Below are positions 35,230 to 44,062 of a DNA stretch of 64,000 nt, piece by piece. Positions within the stretch are counted from its first letter, which is position 1; every line of letters starts with the position of its first letter. A program made the position numbers and the translations under genes. The notes below the pieces were generated by a model. That model was not told where the DNA came from, ran no database searches, and saw only the letters and a list, made by a program, of their open reading frames with translations. The stretch comes from Cupriavidus necator. Lineage in GTDB: Bacteria; Pseudomonadota; Gammaproteobacteria; Burkholderiales; Burkholderiaceae. The stretch covers positions 56,519-120,518 of the forward strand of contig NZ_SROX01000022.1 of NCBI RefSeq assembly GCF_013141915.1, written 5' to 3'.

Positions 35230-36102
35230 TTATGCCACCGCGTCGGCGGGCTGCTTCTGCAGCAGCGCCAGCAGCTGCGCCAGTTCAGCGCGCATCTTGC
35301 GGCGGTCGACGATCATGTCGATGGCGCCCTTGGTCAGCAGGAATTCCGAGCGCTGGAAGCCTTCCGGCAGCTTCTCGCGCACGGTCTGCTCGATCACGCG
35401 CGGACCGGCAAAGCCGATCAGCGCCTTGGGCTCGGCAATCACCACGTCGCCGAGGAAGGCGAACGAGGCCGACACGCCGCCCATGGTCGGGTCGGTCAGC
35501 ACGCTGATGAAGGGCAGCTTGCTTGCGCTCAGCTGGTTCAGCATCGCCGTGGTCTTGGCCATCTGCAGCAGCGACAGCAGGCTTTCCTGCATGCGCGCGC
35601 CGCCGGTGGCGGTAAAGCAGATGAACGGCACCTTCTGCTCCAGCGCGGCCTGCGCGCCGCGCACGAAGCGCTCGCCCACCACCGAGCCCATCGAGCCGCC
35701 CATGAACTCGAACTCGAAGCAGCTCGCCACCACCGGGATGGTGTGGATGGCACCGCCCATCACCACCATGGCATCGGTTTCGCCGGTGTCTTCCATGGCG
35801 GCCTTGATGCGGTCCGGGTACTTCTTGGAATCCTTGAACTTGAGCGCGTCGACCGGCACGATCTCCTGGCCGATCTCATAGCGGCCTTCGGCGTCCAGCA
35901 GCGCGTCCAGCCGTGCGCGTGCGCGGATGCGCATATGGTGGTCGCACTTGGGGCAGACGTGCAGGTTGGCCTCGACGTCGGTCCGGTACAGGGTGGACTC
36001 GCACGACGGGCACTTGACCCACAAACCCTCAGGGATACCCTTGCGGGTGCTGGGGTCGGTCTGTTGAATCTTGGGGGGCAGGAGTTTATCCAACCAGCTC
36101 AT
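35230..36102 (-). CDS. accD: Acetyl-CoA carboxylase carboxyltransferase subunit beta AccD
   Basis: A 290-residue subunit of the carboxyltransferase that transfers CO2 from carboxybiotin to acetyl-CoA, the first step of fatty acid synthesis. The N-terminal zinc ribbon has Cys31, Cys34, Cys50 and Cys53. FMGGSMGSVVGERFVRG and TATGGARMQESLLSLLQMAKT mark the crotonase-like core. A strong AAAGGAG precedes the ATG at 36102. It lies between trpA and folC, an order widely kept in proteobacteria. Confidence 0.96.
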   Translation of the reverse strand: MSWLDKLLPPKIQQTDPSTRKGIPEGLWVKCPSCESTLYRTDVEANLHVCPKCDHHMRIRARARLDALLDAEGRYEIGQEIVPVDALKFKDSKKYPDRIKAAMEDTGETDAMVVMGGAIHTIPVVASCFEFEFMGGSMGSVVGERFVRGAQAALEQKVPFICFTATGGARMQESLLSLLQMAKTTAMLNQLSASKLPFISVLTDPTMGGVSASFAFLGDVVIAEPKALIGFAGPRVIEQTVREKLPEGFQRSEFLLTKGAIDMIVDRRKMRAELAQLLALLQKQPADAVA

Positions 36103-36283
36103 GAAAGCTCCTTTCGGATGACTGCGGTCCGCCGGGCAGGCCCGTGGTCGGGGCGCCGGTTGGCGGAAGGCAGGGAATCAACCCGCGAATTTACCATGCC
36201 GGCCCGGCCAGCTCGAAGCGCAACGCACGAATTGCGCACAACAATGCACCTTCCGCGCGTCCCGAGACCGACAATGGATCACT

Positions 36284-37081
36284 TCAGCTATCCAGCGCCT
36301 GCCGGATTTCGGCGATGAACGCCTGCAGCGCCGGCACCGCCCGGTCGCGCGGGGTATCTTCCAGCAACTGCACCAGGCGGCTGCCGATGACCACGGCATC
36401 GGCCACGCTGCCGATCGCGCGCGCGGTCTGCGCGTCGCGGATGCCGAACCCTACCCCTACCGGCAGGTTGGCGTGCTGCTTGATCAGCGGCAGGCGCGCC
36501 GCCACGCTGTCGAGGTCGATCGCGGCCGAGCCGGTCACGCCTTTGAGCGAAACGTAGTACAGGTAGCCGCTGGCCACGCGCGCAACCGCCTCGATGCGGG
36601 CATCGGTCGAGGTCGGCGCCAGCAGGAAAATCGGGTCCATGCCGTGGTCGCGCATCAGCCCGGCGAACGACTCGCACTCCTCGGGCGGGTAGTCGACCAC
36701 CAGCACGCCATCCACGCCGGCCGCGCTGGCGGCCTTGGCAAAGGCCTCTTCCCCCATGCGCTCGATCGGATTGGCATAGCCCATCAGCACCACCGGGGTG
36801 TCGGCATTGGTCTGGCGGAACTCGCGCACCCACTGCAGCACCTGCGTGAGCGACACGCCCTGCGCCAGCGCGCGCTCGGAAGCGCGCTGGATCACCGGGC
36901 CGTCGGCCATCGGGTCGGAGAACGGCACGCCCAGCTCGATCACGTCGGCGCCGCCCGCCACCAGCGCGTGCATCAGCGCCACGGTCAGGCCGGGCTCGGG
37001 ATCGCCGGCGGTGATGAACGGGATCAGGCCCTTCTTCTGCTGCGCGGCCAGCGCCGCGAACGTCTTCTGGATACGGGACAT
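36284..37081 (-). CDS. trpA: Tryptophan synthase alpha subunit
   Basis: A 265-residue TIM-barrel subunit that cleaves indole-3-glycerol phosphate to indole. Catalytic Glu49 and Asp60 (IELGVPFSDPMADGP) sit at the same numbers as in E. coli TrpA. It begins one base after the stop of the DNA methyltransferase gene, so it is translated from the same trpB-methylase-trpA message. Indole passes to TrpB, encoded upstream. Confidence 0.96.
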   Translation of the reverse strand: MSRIQKTFAALAAQQKKGLIPFITAGDPEPGLTVALMHALVAGGADVIELGVPFSDPMADGPVIQRASERALAQGVSLTQVLQWVREFRQTNADTPVVLMGYANPIERMGEEAFAKAASAAGVDGVLVVDYPPEECESFAGLMRDHGMDPIFLLAPTSTDARIEAVARVASGYLYYVSLKGVTGSAAIDLDSVAARLPLIKQHANLPVGVGFGIRDAQTARAIGSVADAVVIGSRLVQLLEDTPRDRAVPALQAFIAEIRQALDS

Positions 37082-37082
37082 A

Positions 37083-37997
37083 TCAAGGAATCAGGTGAGG
37101 CCGCGGCGCCGGCGAGACATCGTCGTTGGCGGCGGCCAGGGTTGGGGCGGCGGCGGGCTCGATCGCGGGCATGGCTTGCGCAGCCGCGGCCACGCGCCCG
37201 CACGCCACCTGCACGTACTCCGGGTTGATCTCGTAGCCGACAAAGCGCCGGCCGTGGCGCAGGCAGGCCACCGCGGTGGTGCCGCTGCCGGCGAACGGAT
37301 CCAGCACCAGGCCGCCCGGCGGGCAGCTCGACAGCACCATGCGCTCGACAATCTCCAGCGGCTTCTGCGTCGGATGGTTGGCGCGCTCCGGGTCCTGGCG
37401 GTGAATGCGCGAGACGCTCCACAGGTCCTTCGGGTTGTAGCCCACCTCCAGCCACTTCTTGCCTTCGAAACGCGGCCGGCTGCGCGCCTTCTTGGTCTCG
37501 GGGTCGTACGGGATGCGCACCGGGTCGAGATCGAAGTAGTAGTCGCGCGCCCTGGCAAAGAAGCCGATGTTGTCGTGCACCGACGAGAACTTGCGCGTGG
37601 TGCCACCCATGCTGGGCACGCGGCGGTCCCAGATGATCTCGTTGATCATGGTCAGGCGCCGCTTCAGCATGACGAACAGTTCCGGCGAGTACTGCCACGT
37701 GCAGAACAGGTAGAGCGTGCCCTTGGGCGCGAGCTTGGGCACCACGGCGTCCATCCAGCGCTCGGACCAGTCCAGGTAGGCCTGGCCCGACAGCAGGTCG
37801 GAATCATTGCCGTAGTCCTTGCCCAGCCCGTAAGGCGGATCGGCGACGATCAGGTCGACCGAGCCGTCCGGCAGGCGAGCAATGCCCTCGAACATGTCTT
37901 CCTGGAACAGGCGCAGCGGGGCGGAATCGGGCGCCCCGGCAACATCCGGCGCGCCCGCGCCGCCCACGGCAAGTCCGGTCGGAGGCAGCGCGCGCAT
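37083..37997 (-). CDS. Orphan beta-class DNA methyltransferase inside the trp operon
   Basis: A 304-residue SAM-dependent amino-methyltransferase. The catalytic motif DPPY (residues 53-56) comes first, followed by a target-recognition region, and the SAM motif FAGSGT (235-240) lies near the C-terminus, which is the beta-class order. HPTQKPLEIVERM is also typical. No restriction gene is nearby, so it probably acts as a stand-alone adenine methylase. Its ATG overlaps the trpB stop (TGATG) and its stop is one base from trpA, so it is translated within the trp message. I recall orthologues at this locus in Ralstonia linked to GTWWAC methylation, but the target is inference. Confidence 0.88.
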   Translation of the reverse strand: MRALPPTGLAVGGAGAPDVAGAPDSAPLRLFQEDMFEGIARLPDGSVDLIVADPPYGLGKDYGNDSDLLSGQAYLDWSERWMDAVVPKLAPKGTLYLFCTWQYSPELFVMLKRRLTMINEIIWDRRVPSMGGTTRKFSSVHDNIGFFARARDYYFDLDPVRIPYDPETKKARSRPRFEGKKWLEVGYNPKDLWSVSRIHRQDPERANHPTQKPLEIVERMVLSSCPPGGLVLDPFAGSGTTAVACLRHGRRFVGYEINPEYVQVACGRVAAAAQAMPAIEPAAAPTLAAANDDVSPAPRPHLIP

Positions 37998-39190
37998 CAG
38001 AGCTTGAGCCCCGCGCGCTCGGCCACGGTGTGCATGTCCTTGTCGCCGCGGCCGGACAGGTTCACCAGCAGGAGCTTGTCCTTGGGCAGCGTCGGCGCCA
38101 GCTTGCAGGCATAGGCGATGGCGTGGCTCGATTCCAGCGCCGGGATGATGCCCTCGATGCGGCAGCAGTCGTGGAAGGCCTTGAGCGCTTCTTCATCCGT
38201 GACCGGCACGTACTGCGCGCGGCCGCTGTCCTTGAGCCAGGCATGCTCGGGGCCGACGCCGGGGTAGTCCAGGCCGGCCGACACCGAATGGGTCTCGATG
38301 ATCTGGCCGTTGTCGTCCTGCAGCAGGTAGGTGCGGTTGCCATGCAGCACGCCCGGCGTGCCGCCGGTCAGCGAGGCCGCGTGGCGGCCGGTGTCGAGGC
38401 CATCGCCGGCGGCTTCCACGCCGATCAGCTGCACGTCCTGGTGCTCGATATACGGGTAGAAGATGCCCATGGCATTGGAGCCGCCGCCGACGCAGGCGAT
38501 CACGGCATCCGGCTGGCGCCCGGTCATTTCCGGCATCTGCACCTTGGCTTCCTCGCCGATCACGCACTGGAAGTCGCGCACCATCATCGGGTACGGATGC
38601 GGGCCGGCCACGGTGCCGATGATGTAGAAGGTGTTCTCGACATTGGTGACCCAGTCGCGCATGGCTTCGTTGAGCGCGTCCTTGAGGGTGCGCGAGCCGC
38701 TTTCCACCGGCACCACGGTGGCGCCAAGCAGCTTCATGCGGTAGACGTTGGCGGCCTGCCGCTTGACGTCCTCGGCCCCCATGTAGACCACGCACTCCAT
38801 GCCGAAGCGGGCGGCGATGGTGGCCGTGGCCACGCCGTGCTGCCCTGCCCCGGTCTCGGCGATCACGCGCGGCTTGCCCATGCGCCTGGCCAGCAGCGCC
38901 TGGCCGATCACGTTGTTGATCTTGTGCGCGCCGGTGTGGTTCAGGTCTTCGCGCTTGAAGTAGATCTGCGCGCCGCCGAGCGTCTCGCTCCAGCGCTGCG
39001 CGTGGTAGATCGGCGACGGGCGGCCGACGAAGTGCTTCAGTTCGCGGCGGAATTCGGCGTCGAACTGCGGGTCCTTCTGGGAGTGCGCATAGGCCTCGCG
39101 CAGCTCATCGAGCGCGTGGACCAGCGTCTCGGAAACGAAGGTGCCGCCATAGGGGCCGAAATGGCCACGGGAATCGGGCAGGTCGTACAT
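37997..39190 (-). CDS. trpB: Tryptophan synthase beta subunit
   Basis: A 397-residue PLP enzyme that joins indole and serine to tryptophan. The PLP Lys is Lys90 in LNHTGAHKINN, and the phosphate-binding CVGGGSNAMGIFYPY and EHAWLKDSGRAQYV are present. The stop overlaps the methyltransferase start by one base. trpF lies 123 bases upstream in the same direction. Confidence 0.97.
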   Translation of the reverse strand: MYDLPDSRGHFGPYGGTFVSETLVHALDELREAYAHSQKDPQFDAEFRRELKHFVGRPSPIYHAQRWSETLGGAQIYFKREDLNHTGAHKINNVIGQALLARRMGKPRVIAETGAGQHGVATATIAARFGMECVVYMGAEDVKRQAANVYRMKLLGATVVPVESGSRTLKDALNEAMRDWVTNVENTFYIIGTVAGPHPYPMMVRDFQCVIGEEAKVQMPEMTGRQPDAVIACVGGGSNAMGIFYPYIEHQDVQLIGVEAAGDGLDTGRHAASLTGGTPGVLHGNRTYLLQDDNGQIIETHSVSAGLDYPGVGPEHAWLKDSGRAQYVPVTDEEALKAFHDCCRIEGIIPALESSHAIAYACKLAPTLPKDKLLLVNLSGRGDKDMHTVAERAGLKL

Positions 39191-39313
39191 GTCTAGGCTC
39201 TTCGGAACAGCGGCCTTGCCTCGCTCGGCAGGCTCGCCTGGTTGACTGGGTGCGCGATGCCCGCTCAGGAGCGGCGGGCGCGGTATGCGGAAGGGATCGG
39301 GCTTCGACCCGGC

Positions 39314-40036
39314 TCATCCGGCGCTGGCGCTGCGGACAGCGCGCACGAACTCGGCAATGCGGGCGTGGTCCTTCACGCCCTTGGCGGCCTCTACCCCGCT
39401 GCTGACGTCCACGGCGTAGGGGCGCACGCGTTCAATCGCGCCAGCGACGTTTTGCGCGTTCAACCCACCACTCAAAACGATGCGAGGAGCGCCGCTTGCG
39501 TTCGGGTTGCCGGTAGCTGGTACCGGGGGAGTAGGCGGAAGCCATGCCGGAGGAATCAGGGTCCAGTCGAAGACGTGGCCGCCACCACCGTAGCCTTCGA
39601 CGAAGGCATCGAGCAGCAAGGCAGCGGCATCACGGTATTGATCGGCGAATTCTATCAAATCAAGGCCGGGTCGGACACGGGCGGCGCGCAGGAACGGCAG
39701 CCGGCAGCGCTGCGCGGCCTGGATGCAGAACTGCGGGGTTTCGTCGCCATGCAGCTGCAGCAGCGTCAGCGGCACACGCTCGGCCACGTGGGCGATGTCT
39801 TCCAGCTCGGCGTTGACGAACAGGCCCGTCACCGCGACGAACGGCCCGGCGGCCTCGGCCAGCGCCGCGGCTTGCGCCACCTCGACGTAGCGGGGACTGT
39901 TGGGGTAGAACACCAGCCCGATCGCGTCCGCGCCCGCATCGACCGCGGCGCGCACGTCGTCCTCGCGGGTCAGGCCGCAGATCTTGATGCGGGTGCGCTG
40001 CGGCAGGTGCGCCGCACTGCCCTCAGGCTGCGTCAT
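39314..40036 (-). CDS. trpF: Phosphoribosylanthranilate isomerase TrpF
   Basis: A 240-residue TIM-barrel enzyme that isomerises phosphoribosylanthranilate in tryptophan synthesis. RIKICGLTREDD holds the catalytic Cys20, and LLQLHGDE and IVLSGGLNAQNV are characteristic, with the catalytic Asp in LLLDAF. The ATG at 40036 places its first 14 bases inside the end of truA, which implies co-translation. It is slightly long because of a Pro-rich insert near residues 165-180 (PPAWLPPTPPVPATGNPNAS). Confidence 0.93.
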   Translation of the reverse strand: MTQPEGSAAHLPQRTRIKICGLTREDDVRAAVDAGADAIGLVFYPNSPRYVEVAQAAALAEAAGPFVAVTGLFVNAELEDIAHVAERVPLTLLQLHGDETPQFCIQAAQRCRLPFLRAARVRPGLDLIEFADQYRDAAALLLDAFVEGYGGGGHVFDWTLIPPAWLPPTPPVPATGNPNASGAPRIVLSGGLNAQNVAGAIERVRPYAVDVSSGVEAAKGVKDHARIAEFVRAVRSASAG

Positions 40037-40841
40037 CGAACACTCCATGGAACAGGCTCGCGGATGGATCGGCCGCTGGGATCGGGTAAGCATCAGGATA
40101 CTTGACCCCGACCAGGTAGAGGCCGTCCGGCATGAAAGTCGGCGCTGCCAGCTTGCGGTCGCGCCCGGCCAGCACTTGCGCCAGCCACTGCGGCGGGTAG
40201 CGACCGCGCCCCACCGCCACCAGGCAGCCCATCAGGTTGCGCACCATGTGATGCAGGAAGGCGCTGGCGCGGAAGCGCAGGAACACCCAGTTGCCGTCGT
40301 CGCGGATGGTGACGTCATACATGGTCTTGACCGGCGACTTGGCCTGGCACTCGGCGGCGCGGAACGCGGAAAAATCGTGCTCGCCGATCAGGTGCGCCGC
40401 GGCTGCGCGCATGGCCTCCACGTCGAGCCGTTGCCCGGGCGGCAGCATCTGGTAGCCGGCGCGCCCATGGACCATCGGCACCCGGTGCGGACCGGTGTAG
40501 AGCGCGTAGTAGTACATGCGCTCGTACGCCAGGAAGCGGGCATGGAAGCCTTGATCAACCGGCAGGGCCCATTGCAGCGCGATCGAGGGGGGCAGGAAGG
40601 CATTGACGCCACGCACCCAGGAAAATGGCTCGCGCTGGAGCTCGGTATCCAGGTGGATCACCTGCCCCAGCGCGTGCACGCCGGTATCGGTGCGCCCGGC
40701 GACGGTGGTCAGCAGGCGCACGCCGGCAAAGCGCTCGATCGCGTCTTCGAGGCGATCCTGCACGGTGTTGCGGTGCGGCTGCGACTGCCATCCGGAAAAG
40801 GCGGCGCCGTCATAGTGCAGCCCAAGTGCGATGCGGTTCAT
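40023..40841 (-). CDS. truA: tRNA pseudouridine(38-40) synthase TruA
   Basis: A 272-residue synthase that modifies uridines 38-40 in the tRNA anticodon arm. The catalytic Asp52 is in AGRTDTGVHA, and the N-terminal MNRIALGLHYDGAAFSGWQ fixes the start. It follows fimV, as in Pseudomonas (asd-fimV-truA), and overlaps the start of trpF by 14 bases. Confidence 0.95.
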   Translation of the reverse strand: MNRIALGLHYDGAAFSGWQSQPHRNTVQDRLEDAIERFAGVRLLTTVAGRTDTGVHALGQVIHLDTELQREPFSWVRGVNAFLPPSIALQWALPVDQGFHARFLAYERMYYYALYTGPHRVPMVHGRAGYQMLPPGQRLDVEAMRAAAAHLIGEHDFSAFRAAECQAKSPVKTMYDVTIRDDGNWVFLRFRASAFLHHMVRNLMGCLVAVGRGRYPPQWLAQVLAGRDRKLAAPTFMPDGLYLVGVKYPDAYPIPAADPSASLFHGVFDDAA

Positions 40842-40877
40842 GTGAGGGGATAAGGCGTGGCGACAAGCAATGCGCCC

Positions 40878-40916
40878 GGAAAAGCAAATGCGCCGGAAGG
40901 GACGCTTCCGGCGCAT
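40878..40916 (-). terminator. Intrinsic terminator after fimV
   Basis: A perfect 12-bp stem, ATGCGCCGGAAG with CTTCCGGCGCAT, has a five-base loop. On the minus strand it is followed by TTTGCTTTTCC. It lies 50 bases past the fimV stop and 37 bases before truA, so truA may need its own promoter or read-through. Confidence 0.85.
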
Positions 40917-40965
40917 CGCTTCAAGCCACGGCAGCGCCTGCCGCGGCCGGACCGCCAATGATAGC

Positions 40966-43776
40966 TCAGGCCACTTCGAGCAACAGCGAGCGGGCTTCCG
41001 CCTGCAGCGGATCCTGCGACTGCTCGACCACTTCCTGCAGCAGTTCGCGCGCGCCCTCCTTGTCGCCGATCTCGATATAGGCGCGGGCCAGGTCCAGCTT
41101 GATCTGCATGTCGCGGCCGCTGTCCATGCCCTCGGTCGACAGCGTGCTCGGGGAAACGCTCTGGCCGAGGCCGCCGCCGGTGTCGGGCGCCACCCGCGAC
41201 AGGTCGATCGGCTCGGCCAGCTTGCCGTCGCGCAGCATGGTGGGGGCGGGCAGGGGCACCTCCGCCTCGTCCAGCGCGGCACGGCCACCGGCATCGCCTT
41301 GCGCGACGCTGCCGAGGTCCAGCGACAGTCCCGAGATGTCGAATTCCAGCGGGCGGCCGCGGGTGGGCGTGTCGAGCGTCGGCACGTCGTCGGCGAGCGG
41401 ATCGGCGCCCGGCAGGTCCATGTCGAGACGTACCGCCTCGCCAGGCTCCGGCGTGCCGAACGCCATGGCCGCCGAGGCCGGCGCGACGATAGGGTCGCCG
41501 GCGGCCGGCGCCGGGAAGGCCTCCAGCGGCAGCGCGAACTCGCCCAGCGACGGCTCCAGCCGCGCGATCGAGGCCGGATTGTGCGACGGATCCTGCGTGC
41601 GCCACTGGTCGGTGGCCGGCGATGCCGTCTCGGGGCCGGCAGCGTCGGGCGACACCACCAGGAACAGCGCATTGCCGGGTTCCAGCGTGCGCCCCATTTC
41701 CGCTGCCTTCAGCCATTCCGGTCCGCGTCCGCCGGTCTGGGCGAACATTTCTTCTGCAATCACGCGGAACCCTTCCACATCCTGTCTGTTGCTGTAAATC
41801 TCCAGGAGCTTGAGCCGTACCGGCTGCTGCTCCGGGTGTTTCTCCAGGGCTTCGCGCAGGATTTCCTCTGCCTGCACATCGCGTCCGTAGGCGATATAGA
41901 CCTCGGCCTCGGCGATCGGGTCGACCTCGTTGGCTTCCGGCGTGTTGTTGCCGATGCGGAAGTCGGCGCCGAACACGCTGTGCTGCGAGGTGTCGACGCT
42001 CTGGCCGCCGGCGGTGCCGAATAGCGAATTGGCGCCGGCCATCACCGTGCTTTCCTGCGACAGGATGCTGTCGCCGAAGCCGGTGGCCTCGCCCTCTTTC
42101 TGCTTCTGGCGGCGGCGATAGAGCGCATACACGCCCAGCAGGGCCACCACCAGGCCAGCGCCCGGCAGCAGCATGGGGTTGGCCAGCAGGCCATCGAGGA
42201 ACGACGGTTCGGGCACCGGCTCAGGCTGCGCCGCTACTGCCGGCACCGGCTTGGCGACGGGGGTCGAGGCGGCGCCCGGTTTCGCGTTGGCGGCCACGTC
42301 CGCGGCCGGCTGCGAGGCTGGCGCCGCGGCCACGGCGGACGCTGCCACGGGCGCCACGGCGTCCGCGGCACTGGCGCCGGCCACTGGCACGGCAGGCGCG
42401 CTCGCCGCATTCGCGACCGCTGCCGCGGTTGCCGCGGCCGCAGCGGTGTTCGCCGCCACGGCATCGGCCTTCGGCGGCTGGGCCGGCACCACGGACGGCG
42501 CCGCGGCAGCCGCCCTGGCGGCGGCATCCGCCTTTTCCTTGTCGGCCAGTGCGGCCTGGTTGGCCTGGCTCAGCTTGGCGATCTCGGCGTTCTTCAGCTC
42601 GAGCAGCTTCTGCATGTCGCCGACGTTCTTTTCCAGCTGCGCCAGACGGGCCTCGGCTTCCTTCAGCTGGCGCTCGCGCGCGACCCCGGCTTCGGCCTTG
42701 GCCGCGGCGTCGGCCTGCGCGCCACGCGCGGCCTTGCTGAGTTTCAGTTCATCGCGCGGGCCGTCGGTTGGCGCCGCCTGCTCCTGCACCCGGGCGGTCA
42801 CGTTGCCGGATTGCTGGCGGCCGCTGTCGGGCTCGACCGACCGGGCCGCGGCGGCGCTGGCCAGCCGGCTGCGGTAGGCATCGAAGCCCTGCGTGCGTGC
42901 CACCACTTCGCGGCGCGCGGCCCTGGGCGTCACGGCCTGCGCCTGCTGCTGGGTCGGCACCTGCAGCACCGCGCCGCTGCGCAGCCGGTTCATGTTGCCG
43001 CCAATAAAGGCATTGGGGTTGTTGCGGTAGAGCGCCACCAGCATCTGGTCCAGCGACACCGATTCCTGGCCCTGCACGGCTTCGCCGGCAATGCCATAGA
43101 GCGTGTCGCCGCGCTGCACGGCATAGCCGCCGCCGGGAGCCATGTCCGTGCCGGCGGCTGGCGCCGCGGCGCGCCTGGCGCTCTGGCGCGCGGGTCGGGC
43201 CGGTGCGGCGGGCCTGGCCGCCGCGGCCTCGGCCGCGGGCGCAGCTTGCTGCGTCGGTGCGGGCGGCGCGGTGAGCGCATCGGGCGTGGCCGCCTGCACC
43301 ACCGGTGCCGGCGAGAAAGTCTGGTTGGCAGGGCGAGCGCCGGCAGGATCGAGCAGGAAGGTGTAGGCGCGCGAGACCTTGCCGCTGGCCCAGCTCATGT
43401 CGACCAGGATATCGACGAAGGGCTCGCTGATGGGCTGGCTGGAACGCACTCGTGCCACGTAACTGCCGTTGGCGCGGCGCTCCACTTCCAGCCGCAGGCT
43501 GCCGACCGCAGGCAGGTAGGTCAAGCCGGCCGCGGCATAGGCGGCAGGTGGCGCCAGCTTGACGCTGAGCGCCGCGGCCTCCTCGGCGGTGACCCCACTG
43601 ATGTCGATTTCAGCCTGCAGCGGCTGCCCCAGATTCGACTGAACCCGCAATTGCCCGAACCCCGCGGCATACGCAGCCGGCTGCGCGAGCAGCAGGCCCA
43701 GTGCCGTGACGGCCAGCGTTGACCAGCGCTGACGGGCAGTAGGCGCATCTTTCCGGCGATGTTGGCTCACACTCAC
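40966..43776 (-). CDS. fimV: FimV/HubP-family polar organiser protein
   Basis: A 936-residue inner-membrane protein. A signal sequence is followed by the FimV N-terminal domain (FGQLRVQSNLGQPLQAEIDI), a periplasmic LysM domain (YAVQRGDTLYGIAGEAVQG), a coiled coil with Ala-rich stretches, a single membrane helix (MLLPGAGLVVALLGVYALY) and a cytoplasmic part ending in the FimV TPR motif (LDLARAYIEIGDKEGARELL). These proteins bind peptidoglycan and set up the pole for type IV pili and signalling. The GTG start at 43776 has CGGAG upstream. Order asd-fimV-truA supports it. Confidence 0.92.
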   Translation of the reverse strand: MSVSQHRRKDAPTARQRWSTLAVTALGLLLAQPAAYAAGFGQLRVQSNLGQPLQAEIDISGVTAEEAAALSVKLAPPAAYAAAGLTYLPAVGSLRLEVERRANGSYVARVRSSQPISEPFVDILVDMSWASGKVSRAYTFLLDPAGARPANQTFSPAPVVQAATPDALTAPPAPTQQAAPAAEAAAARPAAPARPARQSARRAAAPAAGTDMAPGGGYAVQRGDTLYGIAGEAVQGQESVSLDQMLVALYRNNPNAFIGGNMNRLRSGAVLQVPTQQQAQAVTPRAARREVVARTQGFDAYRSRLASAAAARSVEPDSGRQQSGNVTARVQEQAAPTDGPRDELKLSKAARGAQADAAAKAEAGVARERQLKEAEARLAQLEKNVGDMQKLLELKNAEIAKLSQANQAALADKEKADAAARAAAAAPSVVPAQPPKADAVAANTAAAAATAAAVANAASAPAVPVAGASAADAVAPVAASAVAAAPASQPAADVAANAKPGAASTPVAKPVPAVAAQPEPVPEPSFLDGLLANPMLLPGAGLVVALLGVYALYRRRQKQKEGEATGFGDSILSQESTVMAGANSLFGTAGGQSVDTSQHSVFGADFRIGNNTPEANEVDPIAEAEVYIAYGRDVQAEEILREALEKHPEQQPVRLKLLEIYSNRQDVEGFRVIAEEMFAQTGGRGPEWLKAAEMGRTLEPGNALFLVVSPDAAGPETASPATDQWRTQDPSHNPASIARLEPSLGEFALPLEAFPAPAAGDPIVAPASAAMAFGTPEPGEAVRLDMDLPGADPLADDVPTLDTPTRGRPLEFDISGLSLDLGSVAQGDAGGRAALDEAEVPLPAPTMLRDGKLAEPIDLSRVAPDTGGGLGQSVSPSTLSTEGMDSGRDMQIKLDLARAYIEIGDKEGARELLQEVVEQSQDPLQAEARSLLLEVA

Positions 43777-43965
43777 CTTGTGCTCCGTTATGTTTTAGTA
43801 GCGATATGAATCGACAAACCGACCCCATAAACCAGGTCTGCCCGGCTGGCGGGACATTCTGAACGGTCCCTTTGCCAGCCCGTGCGCAGTTGCCGGCACC
43901 TACCGGCGCGGGGCGCATGCCGGCGTATTGTGACGCATCGCCCGGAAAAAGAGGCGCCCGGATAC

Positions 43966-43990
43966 AACAACGCCGCGCATGGGCGCGGCG
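43966..43990 (-). terminator. Probable intrinsic terminator after asd
   Basis: CGCCGCGC and GCGCGGCG pair around a four-base loop. On the minus strand TTGTTGT follows, an imperfect U tract. It sits 73 bases after the asd stop. Confidence 0.6.
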
Positions 43991-44062
43991 TCGTAAGCAA
44001 AGCGGTACATTCTGTTGCCTGGCTGCAACGAACACAATCAGGCAACAGCGGGCAGCCCGCGA

